Counted from the first letter of the stretch, positions 6,420-14,597 are shown. The stretch is 15,285 nucleotides of DNA from Giesbergeria sp. (GCA_030690515.1 JAUYGP010000106.1:1-15285); one strand, 5' to 3'. A program made the numbers and translations. The notes: generated by a model from the sequence alone, not told the origin.

Positions 6420-6476
6420 CGCGGCCCCAAGGGAGGGAGGAGCCGCTGCACCATAAGCAACTGTTGTGCGGCATAA

Positions 6477-6501
6477 GGCCCTGCGCACCCCACGCAGGGC
6501 C
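6477..6501. terminator. Strong GC hairpin without a T-run, possible terminator
   Basis: A perfect 9-bp stem (GGCCCTGCG at 6477-6485, CGCAGGGCC at 6493-6501) encloses a 7-nt loop, 57 bp after the stop of the W-x-x-G-x-W gene. No T-run follows on either side, so intrinsic termination is doubtful. It lies just before the likely transcription start of the glycine riboswitch and may insulate it from upstream readthrough. Confidence 0.45.
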
Positions 6502-6512
6502 TCGGGTGAGCC

Positions 6513-6518
6513 TAGAAT
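6513..6518 (+). promoter_or_regulatory. Candidate -10 box for the riboswitch-dadA transcript
   Basis: TAGAAT matches the -10 consensus in 5 of 6 positions and would place transcription start at about 6524-6526, right at the first aptamer. No good -35 box is seen at 16-18 bp spacing; that region is taken up by the GC hairpin at 6477-6501. The placement relative to the aptamer is the main support. Confidence 0.4.
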
Positions 6519-6521
6519 CGC

Positions 6522-6718
6522 GCACTGCAGGAGAGCTCAGCGGCACCGCCCGCTGCACCGAAGGCGCAAACTCCCATACACGCTCAGGTTCCGTACTGCA
6601 CCTTTCATCACAGCCGTCTGGAGAGCCGCCACCACCGTGGCGCACCGAAGGAGCAAACCCCACGCCATGCTGGCAGGGGGTGAATCTCTCAGGTCACAAG
6701 GACAGGGGGAGCGGCAGC
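6522..6718 (+). ncRNA. Tandem glycine riboswitch (two aptamers)
   Basis: Aptamer 1 (about 6522-6602) has GGAGAG at 6530-6535, a P2-type hairpin (AGCGG/CCGCT), GCACCGAAGG at 6555-6564 with GCAAAC, and CTCAGG near 6583-6588. Its ends TGCAG (6526-6530) and CTGCA (6596-6600) can pair. Aptamer 2 (about 6612-6717) has GGAGAG at 6620-6625, a GCCACCACCGTGGC hairpin, GCACCGAAGGAGCAAAC, CTCTCAGG at 6686-6693 and AAGGACAG at 6698-6705. Its ends GCCG (6613-6616) and CGGC (6712-6715) can pair. A linker of about 11 nt joins them. These motifs are diagnostic of the glycine aptamer class, which senses glycine in the nascent mRNA. The gene served is the dadA homologue at 6804. Confidence 0.92.
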
Positions 6719-6757
6719 TTGACGGAAACGTCGGCTGTATGCTATTTATTTAATAGC
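6715..6757 (+). promoter_or_regulatory. Candidate expression platform: two hairpins after the riboswitch
   Basis: CAGC-tt-GACG (6715-6724) and CGTC-g-GCTG (6729-6737) form a two-part stem closed by a GAAA tetraloop. A second stem of 6 bp follows (GCTATT 6741-6746, AATAGC 6752-6757). The segment GACGG (6721-6725) can alternatively pair with CCGTC (6614-6618) in the 5' strand of aptamer 2 P1, giving a possible switch. No long T-run follows, so control may act on translation or RNA stability and not on termination. Confidence 0.4.
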
Positions 6758-6785
6758 TATTACCGCTTATCCATCAAGCACTGGA
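6751..6785. repeat. Dispersed intergenic hairpin repeat, degenerate copy 3
   Basis: AATAGCT, then CGCTT (6764-6768), a 7-nt loop (ATCCATC) and AAGC (6776-6779), then ACTGGA, match the layout of copies 1 and 2. The stem is worn: the GCGCTT/AAGCGC pairing is reduced to GCTT/AAGC. The copy lies in the dadA leader, just before the ribosome-binding site GAAAGG (6791-6796), 7 bp ahead of the ATG. Confidence 0.5.
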
Positions 6786-6803
6786 ACCCTGAAAGGCTCC
6801 AAA

Positions 6804-8108
6804 ATGCGCGTGATCGTTCTCGGCGCCGGCTTGCTCGGTGTCACTTCGGCTTATTACCTCCAACAACGCGGCCACGACGTGACCGTCATCGACCGCCAAG
6901 CCACGCCCGGCGCCGAGACCAGTTTTGCCAATGGCGGGCAGATCTCGGTCAGCCACGCCGAGCCCTGGGCCAACCCGAGCGCGCCGCTCAAGGTGCTGCA
7001 GTGGCTGGGCCAGGAAGACGCTCCCCTGCTGTTTCGCGTGCGCGCCGACATGCGCCAGTGGCTCTGGGGTCTGCAGTTTCTGCGCAACTGCACCCCGGCA
7101 CGCACGCGCCACAACATCCAGCAGATCGTGCGCCTGGGCACCTACAGCCGCACAGCCTTGCAGCAGCTGCGCCGCGACACGGGCATTCAGTACGACCAGC
7201 GCACCCAGGGTATCCTGCACTTCTATACCAACCAGAAGGAATTTGACGGCGCGCTCGGCCCCGCAGAGCAGATGCGCCAGCTGGGCTGCGAACGCCAGGT
7301 CATCAGCGCCGACGAGGCCGTGCGCATCGAACCGGCCCTGGCCCACATCCGCCCACAACTGGCGGGCGCCACCTTTACGGCCGAAGATGAATCGGGCGAC
7401 GCCAACCTGTTCGTCCGCGAGTTGGCCGCCCTGTGTGCACAAGCCGGGGTGCAGTTCCGCCTGGGCGAACACATCACCGCACTGCGTGCCGTCGCGGGAG
7501 CCATCGACCATGTGGAGGTCACCACGGCCGAAGGGCGCTTCGAACGGGTGCGCGGCGACGCCTATGTGCTGGCCATGGGCTCGTACAGCCCGTTGCTGGC
7601 GCAACCGCTGGGCGTGTCGTTGCCCATTTACCCGGCCAAAGGTTATTCGGTGACCATGCCGGTGAAGGACGCCACGATGGCCCACCAGGTCAGCCTGACA
7701 GACGATGAATTCAAACTCGTCTTCTCGCGCTACACCAGCGAGCAGGGCGACCGCCTGCGCATTGCGGGAACGGCAGAACTCAACGGCTATGGCCGCGACT
7801 TGAACATGGCCCGTTGCGAGGCCATCGTGCGCCGCGTGGAACAGCTTTTTCCCGGGGCAGGCGATGCAACCCAGGCGCAGTTCTGGACGGGCTTGCGCCC
7901 GGCCACGCCCAGCAATGTGCCGCTGATTGGCCGCACCAAACTGGACAACCTGTTCCTCAACACCGGGCACGGCACGCTGGGCTGGACGCATTCCTGCGGC
8001 TCGGGCAAGGCGCTGGCCGACATCGTGAGCGGCCGGGCGCCGGAAGTGGACTTTGACTTTGCGGGCAAAAAGGACCAGCGCCAGCCCCGCCTACAACCAG
8101 CCACCTGA
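6804..8108 (+). CDS. dadA: D-amino acid dehydrogenase (FAD-dependent, DadA type)
   Basis: The 434-residue protein is the usual DadA length. It begins with an FAD-binding Rossmann motif (VIVLGAGLLGVTSAYYL; G7-x-G9-x-x-G12). ETSFANGGQIS near residues 38-48 is characteristic of DadA. The C-terminal NTGHGTLGWTHSCGSGKALAD is the family's second FAD-contacting segment. DadA proteins oxidise D-amino acids (and slowly glycine) to the 2-oxo acid and ammonia, passing electrons to the quinone pool at the inner membrane. GAAAGG 7 bp before the ATG supports the start. No racemase (dadX) or RidA-type partner is adjacent in the window. The tandem glycine riboswitch upstream implies that glycine, or an amino acid pool tied to it, sets its expression. 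Related glycine/sarcosine oxidases are the main alternative. Confidence 0.9.
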   Translation: MRVIVLGAGLLGVTSAYYLQQRGHDVTVIDRQATPGAETSFANGGQISVSHAEPWANPSAPLKVLQWLGQEDAPLLFRVRADMRQWLWGLQFLRNCTPARTRHNIQQIVRLGTYSRTALQQLRRDTGIQYDQRTQGILHFYTNQKEFDGALGPAEQMRQLGCERQVISADEAVRIEPALAHIRPQLAGATFTAEDESGDANLFVRELAALCAQAGVQFRLGEHITALRAVAGAIDHVEVTTAEGRFERVRGDAYVLAMGSYSPLLAQPLGVSLPIYPAKGYSVTMPVKDATMAHQVSLTDDEFKLVFSRYTSEQGDRLRIAGTAELNGYGRDLNMARCEAIVRRVEQLFPGAGDATQAQFWTGLRPATPSNVPLIGRTKLDNLFLNTGHGTLGWTHSCGSGKALADIVSGRAPEVDFDFAGKKDQRQPRLQPAT

Positions 8109-8116
8109 GCGCCGTT

Positions 8117-11100
8117 TCAAGAGCGCACCGCCACGCTGCGGTGTGCGCGCAGGAACTGCTCGCATTCCGGTGCGGGCAGGGGCTTGCTGAAGAAATAGCC
8201 CTGGATTTCGCCACAGCCTTTGGCACGCAGGACATCGAGCTGCTCCTGCGTCTCCACCCCTTCGGCAATGGTCTGCAAGCCCAGGCTGGAGGCCATGCTG
8301 ATGATGGCGTTGACGATGGCCAGGTCTTCCGCATCCACGGTGATGTCCTGCACGAAGGACTTGTCGATCTTGAGCTTGTAGACCTGAAAGCGTTTGAGGT
8401 AACTGAGCGATGAATAGCCGGTGCCAAAATCGTCAATCGACATGCGCACACCCCGCGCCCGCAAGTCGGCCATGATGGCAATGGCCCGTTCGGGATCGTT
8501 GCTGGCCACGCCCTCCGTCAGCTCCAGCTCCAGGCACGCAGGCAAAACGCCTTCTTCGGCCAGGATACGGCTCACCAAGCCGGGCAGATTGGGGTGGCGG
8601 AACTGCACCGCGGACACATTCACCGCCATCATGATGTGCGGCAGCCCGCTGGTCTGCCAGCGCGCCAGCTGCTGCACCGCCGTGCGCAGCACCCATTCGC
8701 CGAGCGGCAGAATCAGCCCGCTCTTTTCCGCAATGGGAATGAACTCGGCTGGGGACACCATGCCCAGCTCCGGGTGCTGCCAGCGCAGCAAGGCTTCCAC
8801 ACCCACGACACGCCCGTCCTGAAGATTGCTTTGCGGCTGGTAGTGCAGCGACAGTTGCTCGCGCTCCAGCGCACGGCGCAGCGCGCCTTCAAGCAGCAGG
8901 GTGCGCGCCGCCTGTGTGTGCATGTCGGAGGAATAGAAACGGTAGGCATTGCGCCCGTCGAGCTTGGCGCGGTACATGGCCGCATCGGCGTATTGCGCCA
9001 GGGTGTCCAGGTCGCGGCCATCGTCCGGGAACATGGCGATGCCGATCGAGGGAGTCACCATCAGCTCGTGCTCACGCACCTGCACGGGCGCCGCGATGGA
9101 TTCGATCAGCTTGCGCGCCAGGTGGGCGGCACCATCGGCATCGGTGCCCGGCAGCACCAGCACGAATTCATCGCCGCCCATGCGCGCGACGGTGTCCTGC
9201 TCGCGCACCTGCTGGCGCATGCGCCTTGACACCGCAATCAGCAACTCATCACCAATGCCATGCCCCAGCGAATCGTTGATGTTCTTGAAATGATCGAGAT
9301 CCAGGAACATCAGCGCCATCGGGTCGTTGCCGCGCTGGGCCAGACTCAGGTCATGGGCAAAACGGTCGCGCAGCATGGCGCGATTGGGCAGGCCGGTCAG
9401 CAGATCAAAATGCGCCATCCAGCGAATGCGCTGCTCGTCCGCCTTGCGCTGACTCACATCCGAAAAAATGGCAATGTAGTGTGTGGCCTCGCCTTCGGCA
9501 TTGTTGATGCGGCTGATGGTCAGCCACTGCGGATACACCTCGCCGTTTTTGCGCTTGTTCCAGATTTCCCCCTGCCAGAGGCCCTCTGCATGGATGCTGC
9601 GCCACACGACAGCGTAGAACGCAGCATCGTGCCGTCCTGAAGCCAGTATCCGGGGGTTGTGGCCCAGTACATCTTCGGGTGCATAGCCGGTGATGGCCGT
9701 AAACGCCGGGTTGACGAGCACTATTTTTTGGTGGACATCAGTGACCGTGATGCCGTCATGGCTGTGCCGAAACACCTCGGATGCCAGACGCTCCTGCGCT
9801 TCGAAGGCCTTGCGCTGGATGGCGCTGCCCATGAAGTGGCTCACCCGTTCTACCAGCGTGGCATCATGGACATCGAGCGCACTTTTGCGGCGGCTGAACG
9901 TGTCGAGCACACCAACCACCTTGTGTGAGTCCGTCCAAATGGGCACCGATGTGCAGTCCATCCAGCGCTCCTGTTGGGCCATGGACAAGACGAGGGAGCG
10001 CAGCGGGGTGTTGGCCAGCACCGGAGCTGCGCCCTGTGCTCCGCTGAATTCAACAGCACCGCAAGCGACTTCCCGCGCTTGGCCCGGCTGGACCGCACGG
10101 GCTTTCGCCAGCACCCCCTCCAGCCCCTGTGCCGCCTGAGGTTCCAACCGTCCTGTGCGCCCATCCACCAACCACAGCACGCCCCGAACGGAGGGCAAGA
10201 GCACCTCCAACTGCCCCACCATGCGGTGCAGTATCGGGTCGATATCGGGCTCGCTGGCAATCAGCTCCAGCGCAAAAGTACGCAGCGCTTCGAGTTGCCG
10301 GGTCTGGAACTGTGCGGTGAGGTTCATGGCGGTGCCGGTCACCCGCACCGGTCGCCCGGCAGGATCGCGTGACACAAAACCGCGCGCCAGCACCGGCACA
10401 TAGCGGCCAGACCGGTGGCGCAGACGTACTTCCTCAACCACCACGCTATGGCCCAACGCCTGCAGGCTCTCCTGCAAGGGAGCCATCCGCGCCAGGTCTT
10501 GCGGATGGACAAGCGCCTTGATACGCATGGGGCCAGGGGGCATCTCGTCTACGCCATAGCCCAGCATGTGCCAACCCTGGGGCGAAAGCTCCATCTGCAG
10601 ACTAGGCAACTGGCATTCCCAGGGCGCGTCCGTCGATCCTTTGAGCACCAGTTCCAGCTGGGCCTGGGACTGGTGCAACAGCTCTTGTGCCCGCTGGCGC
10701 TGCGCCTCATGGGCGAAATAGTCCAGCGCAAAATCTACGTCAGATGCTATCTCCGAGAGCAAGGCACGGGCATCCGGCGCAAAGCTGTCGGCCGATCCAG
10801 CGATCAGCACAAACACCCCTACAACCTCATCCGACCGGTGCAGCGGAAAGGCCGCAGTGGGTCGTGTGTTCGGTAGATCATGGATCCAGATCGCGCGGTT
10901 CTCCCGCAGGGCGGTCCAAGCGCACCCCAGGCCCGGCATGCCCACACCGTAGGCCGCATCGAGGCACACGCCCGGCGCCGAGGCGCCATCGCCATGTGAG
11001 GCCACCACCTGCAGCTGGCCGGTGCCTGGCTCCAGCATACCAATCCAGGCCAGATGCATCCCCCCCAGGGGCACCGCAGCCTCACAGATGCGCATAAAAA

Positions 11101-12574
11101 GCGCTTGCGCCGAATCACACTGCACGATCGCCTGGTTACAGGCACTGAGCGCGGCATACAGCCGCGACTGGCGCTTGATCCGGCGTTCATCCTCGTGCCT
11201 GCGGGTAATGTCCTGCAGTGCCACGATGCACTGCTTGCGCCCACCGTCCTGCGCGAGCACGCGCAACTGCACGCTGACAAACGCTTCGCTGCCATCGCCC
11301 CGGCGAATGCGCCGATCTACCGCATAGACCTCAATCTCGCCGCATACCAGGCGATCGACCCCCTCCAAATCCTGCGCCAGATCGGTCGCACTGACCAGAT
11401 CAGCCCATACCAGGGCTTCCACCTGCTCCGGCGCATAGCCCACGATGCTGCAAAAATGCCGGTTAAACCGCCCCCAGCGGGCGTGCGACAGGTCTCCGGT
11501 GGCAATGCCGATGAAAGGCAACGAAAAAAATTGCTCCATCAATTGGTCAGATCGCGCCTTCTGGACCAGCATTTCCAGTCGCTGGACTCGCTGCAGCTGT
11601 CGCCAGAAAAGCCCCAACACCACAGTGAGAGCAACCACGGCCAGCGTGGTCACGGTGCTAACCCACCAGGCCAGCACATGCACGGATTCCAGCACTTCGG
11701 CGCGGTCGATCTTCGCCACCACATGCCAGTCCGTGCCGGCCACCGGCCGGAAGGCTGCAAGCACCTCTACATTGCGGTGGTCCCGGCCTGCCACCTGCCC
11801 GGGTTCGCTAGCGCGTAGCGCCACGGCGGCGGGCAAGGCATCGTCGGACAGCGGCAGGCGCAGGCGCATGGCCGTGCCGCTGCGGTGCCGCAGCTCGTTC
11901 ATGAAAACCGCCGTATCACCCTCTTTGCGCACCAGCAAAATTTCACCACTCGGGCTGGAAGTGGGCCACGCCTGGATGACCGGAAACAAAAACCGCTCAG
12001 GCGCAATACCCATCTGCACCACAGCCACCATGCGCCGCTGTGCTCGGCTGACGTCGTAAATCGGTAGCAGCCAGCGCAGCTGCGCATGCCCTTGGGCATT
12101 GACGTTCAGGTCCAGGCGCACCGCCTGCTCGGCCTGCACCAGCCGAGGCAGAAAACTGCCCAGCGGTTCTGGCGCTCCCTCTTGTGCTGCCATGCTGGCG
12201 AGCACATGGCCATCAAGGTCCAGCAAATCAATGGACTCATAGTCAAAGGCGGTACGCAGCAGTGCGAACCGCTGCAGGATGGCCGATAGCTGCACGGTGC
12301 TCCGCGCCGGATCGGTCTTCAGCCCAACGACATGCTGCGCGAAGATCGCGTCGTCCGACAGCATCTGGGCATTTTTTTGCCGCTCACCCATCCAGCTCTC
12401 GATCTGGTCGGTCTTGAGGCGGGCAATGGCCGCCATATTGGCAGACGCCTCGGCTTCTGCCTTGGGTCCCTGGATATGAACGACCATCCACCCCGTCAAC
12501 GGCAATAGCAAAACCAGCGCGCAGATCAGCGCTACAAACCGCTTTGCCGTCGCCCGCCCGGTAAAAATGGACAT
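8117..12574 (-). CDS. Membrane sensor with PAS/GAF domains and tandem GGDEF-EAL (c-di-GMP turnover)
   Basis: This 1485-residue inner-membrane protein has TM1 at about 11-33, a Cache-like periplasmic domain to about 299, and TM2 at about 302-323. PAS (about 340-460), GAF (470-620), PAS-like (635-760), GAF (765-920) and PAS (930-1045) follow. GGDEF spans about 1048-1215 and EAL about 1225-1480. The cyclase motif GGDEF is intact (1133-1137) with a product-inhibition site RxxD (R1124-D1127) the canonical five residues before it. Phosphodiesterase residues are also present: EAL (1260-1262), NVS (N1319), ELTE (1351-1354), DDFGTG (1381-1386), K1402 and EGVE (1438-1441). It may both make and degrade c-di-GMP; net activity cannot be read. 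The start lies 10 bp after the chemoreceptor stop, so the two are probably co-transcribed. Its end faces dadA with an 8-bp gap. Confidence 0.93.
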   Translation of the reverse strand: MSIFTGRATAKRFVALICALVLLLPLTGWMVVHIQGPKAEAEASANMAAIARLKTDQIESWMGERQKNAQMLSDDAIFAQHVVGLKTDPARSTVQLSAILQRFALLRTAFDYESIDLLDLDGHVLASMAAQEGAPEPLGSFLPRLVQAEQAVRLDLNVNAQGHAQLRWLLPIYDVSRAQRRMVAVVQMGIAPERFLFPVIQAWPTSSPSGEILLVRKEGDTAVFMNELRHRSGTAMRLRLPLSDDALPAAVALRASEPGQVAGRDHRNVEVLAAFRPVAGTDWHVVAKIDRAEVLESVHVLAWWVSTVTTLAVVALTVVLGLFWRQLQRVQRLEMLVQKARSDQLMEQFFSLPFIGIATGDLSHARWGRFNRHFCSIVGYAPEQVEALVWADLVSATDLAQDLEGVDRLVCGEIEVYAVDRRIRRGDGSEAFVSVQLRVLAQDGGRKQCIVALQDITRRHEDERRIKRQSRLYAALSACNQAIVQCDSAQALFMRICEAAVPLGGMHLAWIGMLEPGTGQLQVVASHGDGASAPGVCLDAAYGVGMPGLGCAWTALRENRAIWIHDLPNTRPTAAFPLHRSDEVVGVFVLIAGSADSFAPDARALLSEIASDVDFALDYFAHEAQRQRAQELLHQSQAQLELVLKGSTDAPWECQLPSLQMELSPQGWHMLGYGVDEMPPGPMRIKALVHPQDLARMAPLQESLQALGHSVVVEEVRLRHRSGRYVPVLARGFVSRDPAGRPVRVTGTAMNLTAQFQTRQLEALRTFALELIASEPDIDPILHRMVGQLEVLLPSVRGVLWLVDGRTGRLEPQAAQGLEGVLAKARAVQPGQAREVACGAVEFSGAQGAAPVLANTPLRSLVLSMAQQERWMDCTSVPIWTDSHKVVGVLDTFSRRKSALDVHDATLVERVSHFMGSAIQRKAFEAQERLASEVFRHSHDGITVTDVHQKIVLVNPAFTAITGYAPEDVLGHNPRILASGRHDAAFYAVVWRSIHAEGLWQGEIWNKRKNGEVYPQWLTISRINNAEGEATHYIAIFSDVSQRKADEQRIRWMAHFDLLTGLPNRAMLRDRFAHDLSLAQRGNDPMALMFLDLDHFKNINDSLGHGIGDELLIAVSRRMRQQVREQDTVARMGGDEFVLVLPGTDADGAAHLARKLIESIAAPVQVREHELMVTPSIGIAMFPDDGRDLDTLAQYADAAMYRAKLDGRNAYRFYSSDMHTQAARTLLLEGALRRALEREQLSLHYQPQSNLQDGRVVGVEALLRWQHPELGMVSPAEFIPIAEKSGLILPLGEWVLRTAVQQLARWQTSGLPHIMMAVNVSAVQFRHPNLPGLVSRILAEEGVLPACLELELTEGVASNDPERAIAIMADLRARGVRMSIDDFGTGYSSLSYLKRFQVYKLKIDKSFVQDITVDAEDLAIVNAIISMASSLGLQTIAEGVETQEQLDVLRAKGCGEIQGYFFSKPLPAPECEQFLRAHRSVAVRS

Positions 12575-12584
12575 GGGCGCGATC

Positions 12585-14597
12585 TCAGAATTTATTCCAT
12601 TCCCCGGAATCAGGTGATCCCGCCAGGCGCAGCGCAGCGGGGAGTTGCGGACGCCGCATCGACTCCTGCCTATGCCCCAGCTTGAACACTTCCACGCCCA
12701 CGACCAATTGCTGGGCCTGCATCTTCAGGCTGTCTGCTGCTGCGGCCATTTCCTCGACCAGGGCGGCATTCTGCTGCGTAACCTGGTCCATCTGGGTGAC
12801 CGCCTCCCCCACCTGAGACACTCCCATACTTTGCTCGGTACTGGCAGCGCTGATTTCACCCATGAGATCGGTGACACGCCGGATTGCGCTGACCACTTCG
12901 GCCATAGTGGCTCCAGCCTGGTCTGCCTGGGCCGTGCCTTGCTCCACCCGCTCCACGCTGGCACCAATGAGTTGCTTGATTTCCTTGGCCGCCTCGGCCG
13001 AGCGACTGGCAAGGCTGCGCACCTCAGTGGCCACCACAGCAAATCCCCGGCCCTGTTCACCGGCACGCGCGGCTTCGACGGCCGCATTGAGCGCCAGGAT
13101 ATTGGTCTGGAAGGCGATGCTGTCGATCACCCCAATGATGTCGGCGATCTTGCGCGAACTCTCGTTGATGCCTTTCATCGTGTCCACAACCTGCGAAACC
13201 ACGGCGCCCCCGTTGACCGCCACCTGGCTCGCACTGGCGGCCAGTTGGTTCGCCTGGCGGGAGTTGTCTGCGTTTTGCTGCACCGTGGAGTTGAGCTGCT
13301 CCATGGAAGCCGCCGTCTCCTGCAAGGAACTGGCCTGGCTTTCGGTGCGCGACGCCAAGTCGTGGTTGCCCTGCGCAATCTGGACACTTGCGGCCGCCAC
13401 TGCCTGGGCGCCCTCGCGCACCTGGCCGACCACACCCGAGAGCCGTTCCTGCATTTCCACCAGTGTTTGGTTCAGGCGCGCGATCTCATTGGTGCCTTGC
13501 ACCTGCACCACCGTCGTGAGATCACCAGCCGCCACTGCATGCGCGAGCCGCACCGCATCCTGGACCGGGCCGGTAATGCTGCGCACAAAGGCCAAAGCCA
13601 GCACCGCAGCGCCCAGCACCCCGAGCCCCAGCAGAACCACCATGCCGTAGGCCAGGCGCTGAGCCTCGCCCTTGCGCTCTTGCAGGGTCTGGTTGAGCAG
13701 GCGGACCGCTCCATCGTTGAAGCCGTAAATGGCGTCAATAGTGCGACTGAAATCGTCGAAATACGCCTCGGCCGTGATCGTCAGAGCCTGCGCATCAAGC
13801 AGGCTGTCCCGGGTCATTTTCAACGTCTTTCCGATCTGCTCGTCCAGTGCACGGGCAGGGCCTTCCAGGTCCTTGCGAAAGGCGGCATTGTCCGCGTTGG
13901 CCTTGGCCAGGTGGCGCTGCAGGTCGTCCTGTGCCAGGACAATCTGTCGCAAACCGGCTTGCAGCGTGGCCCGCCCTTCGGGCGGCAGTGTTCCTTGTGC
14001 CAGATACATCGCGCCCCGGGCGCGCATCTGCCCCATGTGCTCGGTCAACACCATGGCCTTGACCAGTGCGGCCTGCGTGAGCATGTGGGTATCGAAGCGA
14101 GGGTCGAACGACAGGCCAAACCCGTCGAGAACTCCTTCACCCACCAAAAACAAGCGGTCGATCAGTTCCGTGTGCAGCAGGGTGCTTTCAGGCGCCTGCA
14201 GTTGCTTGCTGGCCACCCCTTGCTCCAGCGCAGTCCATTCCTTGCGGCGCTCCATCCACTGCGCCGCGGTTTGTGGCGCAGCCGCAGCCGCTGCCAGCGC
14301 CTTGTCCACCTTGTCGTAGCCCTGCGCCAACGCACTGGCCGTGGCGGGTCGTTTCTGCTCCAGTTGCGCGTTGCCACCCAGCATGCCGGCGGACAGCCCA
14401 CGGTGCTTCTGGGTGGACTGGATCACACCATTGATTTCGCCCAGCACCTGCGCGCCCTCGACCTGGCGTTCGGACTGGGCAGCACCCTGGAAGGCCAGGC
14501 GCAAATACAGGGTGGCAGGGAACACCACCATCACCAAAGCCAACAGGCCCAGGATCATGAATTTCTGGGCCAGGCTCAATCGGTGCAGGAGGGACAT
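12585..14597 (-). CDS. Methyl-accepting chemotaxis protein with NIT-like sensor and C-terminal CheR-tether motif
   Basis: With the ATG at 14597 the protein has 670 residues. The frame is open to 14657, but the extra 20 residues are Cys/Arg-rich and precede the typical MSLLHRLSLAQKF start. TM1 (about 12-33) and TM2 (316-338) flank a helical periplasmic domain of about 280 residues. QKHRGLSAG at 63-71 resembles nitrate/nitrite-sensing (NIT)-type domains, but the ligand is unproven. A HAMP domain (339-391) and a long coiled-coil signalling domain follow. The CheA/CheW-binding hairpin tip is highly conserved (IAFQTNILALNAAVEAARAG, 494-513). The last five residues EWNKF fit the x-W-x-x-F pentapeptide that tethers CheR/CheB. 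It should signal to the flagellar motor through CheA. Confidence 0.92.
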   Translation of the reverse strand: MSLLHRLSLAQKFMILGLLALVMVVFPATLYLRLAFQGAAQSERQVEGAQVLGEINGVIQSTQKHRGLSAGMLGGNAQLEQKRPATASALAQGYDKVDKALAAAAAAPQTAAQWMERRKEWTALEQGVASKQLQAPESTLLHTELIDRLFLVGEGVLDGFGLSFDPRFDTHMLTQAALVKAMVLTEHMGQMRARGAMYLAQGTLPPEGRATLQAGLRQIVLAQDDLQRHLAKANADNAAFRKDLEGPARALDEQIGKTLKMTRDSLLDAQALTITAEAYFDDFSRTIDAIYGFNDGAVRLLNQTLQERKGEAQRLAYGMVVLLGLGVLGAAVLALAFVRSITGPVQDAVRLAHAVAAGDLTTVVQVQGTNEIARLNQTLVEMQERLSGVVGQVREGAQAVAAASVQIAQGNHDLASRTESQASSLQETAASMEQLNSTVQQNADNSRQANQLAASASQVAVNGGAVVSQVVDTMKGINESSRKIADIIGVIDSIAFQTNILALNAAVEAARAGEQGRGFAVVATEVRSLASRSAEAAKEIKQLIGASVERVEQGTAQADQAGATMAEVVSAIRRVTDLMGEISAASTEQSMGVSQVGEAVTQMDQVTQQNAALVEEMAAAADSLKMQAQQLVVGVEVFKLGHRQESMRRPQLPAALRLAGSPDSGEWNKF

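Noticed and set aside
6340..6420. Possible CRISPR-like or tandem DNA repeats in the Asp-rich coding region
   Set aside because: The repeats are short, imperfect and codon-phased, explained by the repeated D-R-D-G-D-G protein motif.
5836..6456. 206-codon plus-strand frame overlapping the secreted repeat protein
   Set aside because: It is a low-complexity Ala/Thr/Pro/Arg shadow of the repetitive D-x-D-x-D-G coding DNA; the frame at 5892 has a signal peptide and a strong ribosome-binding site.
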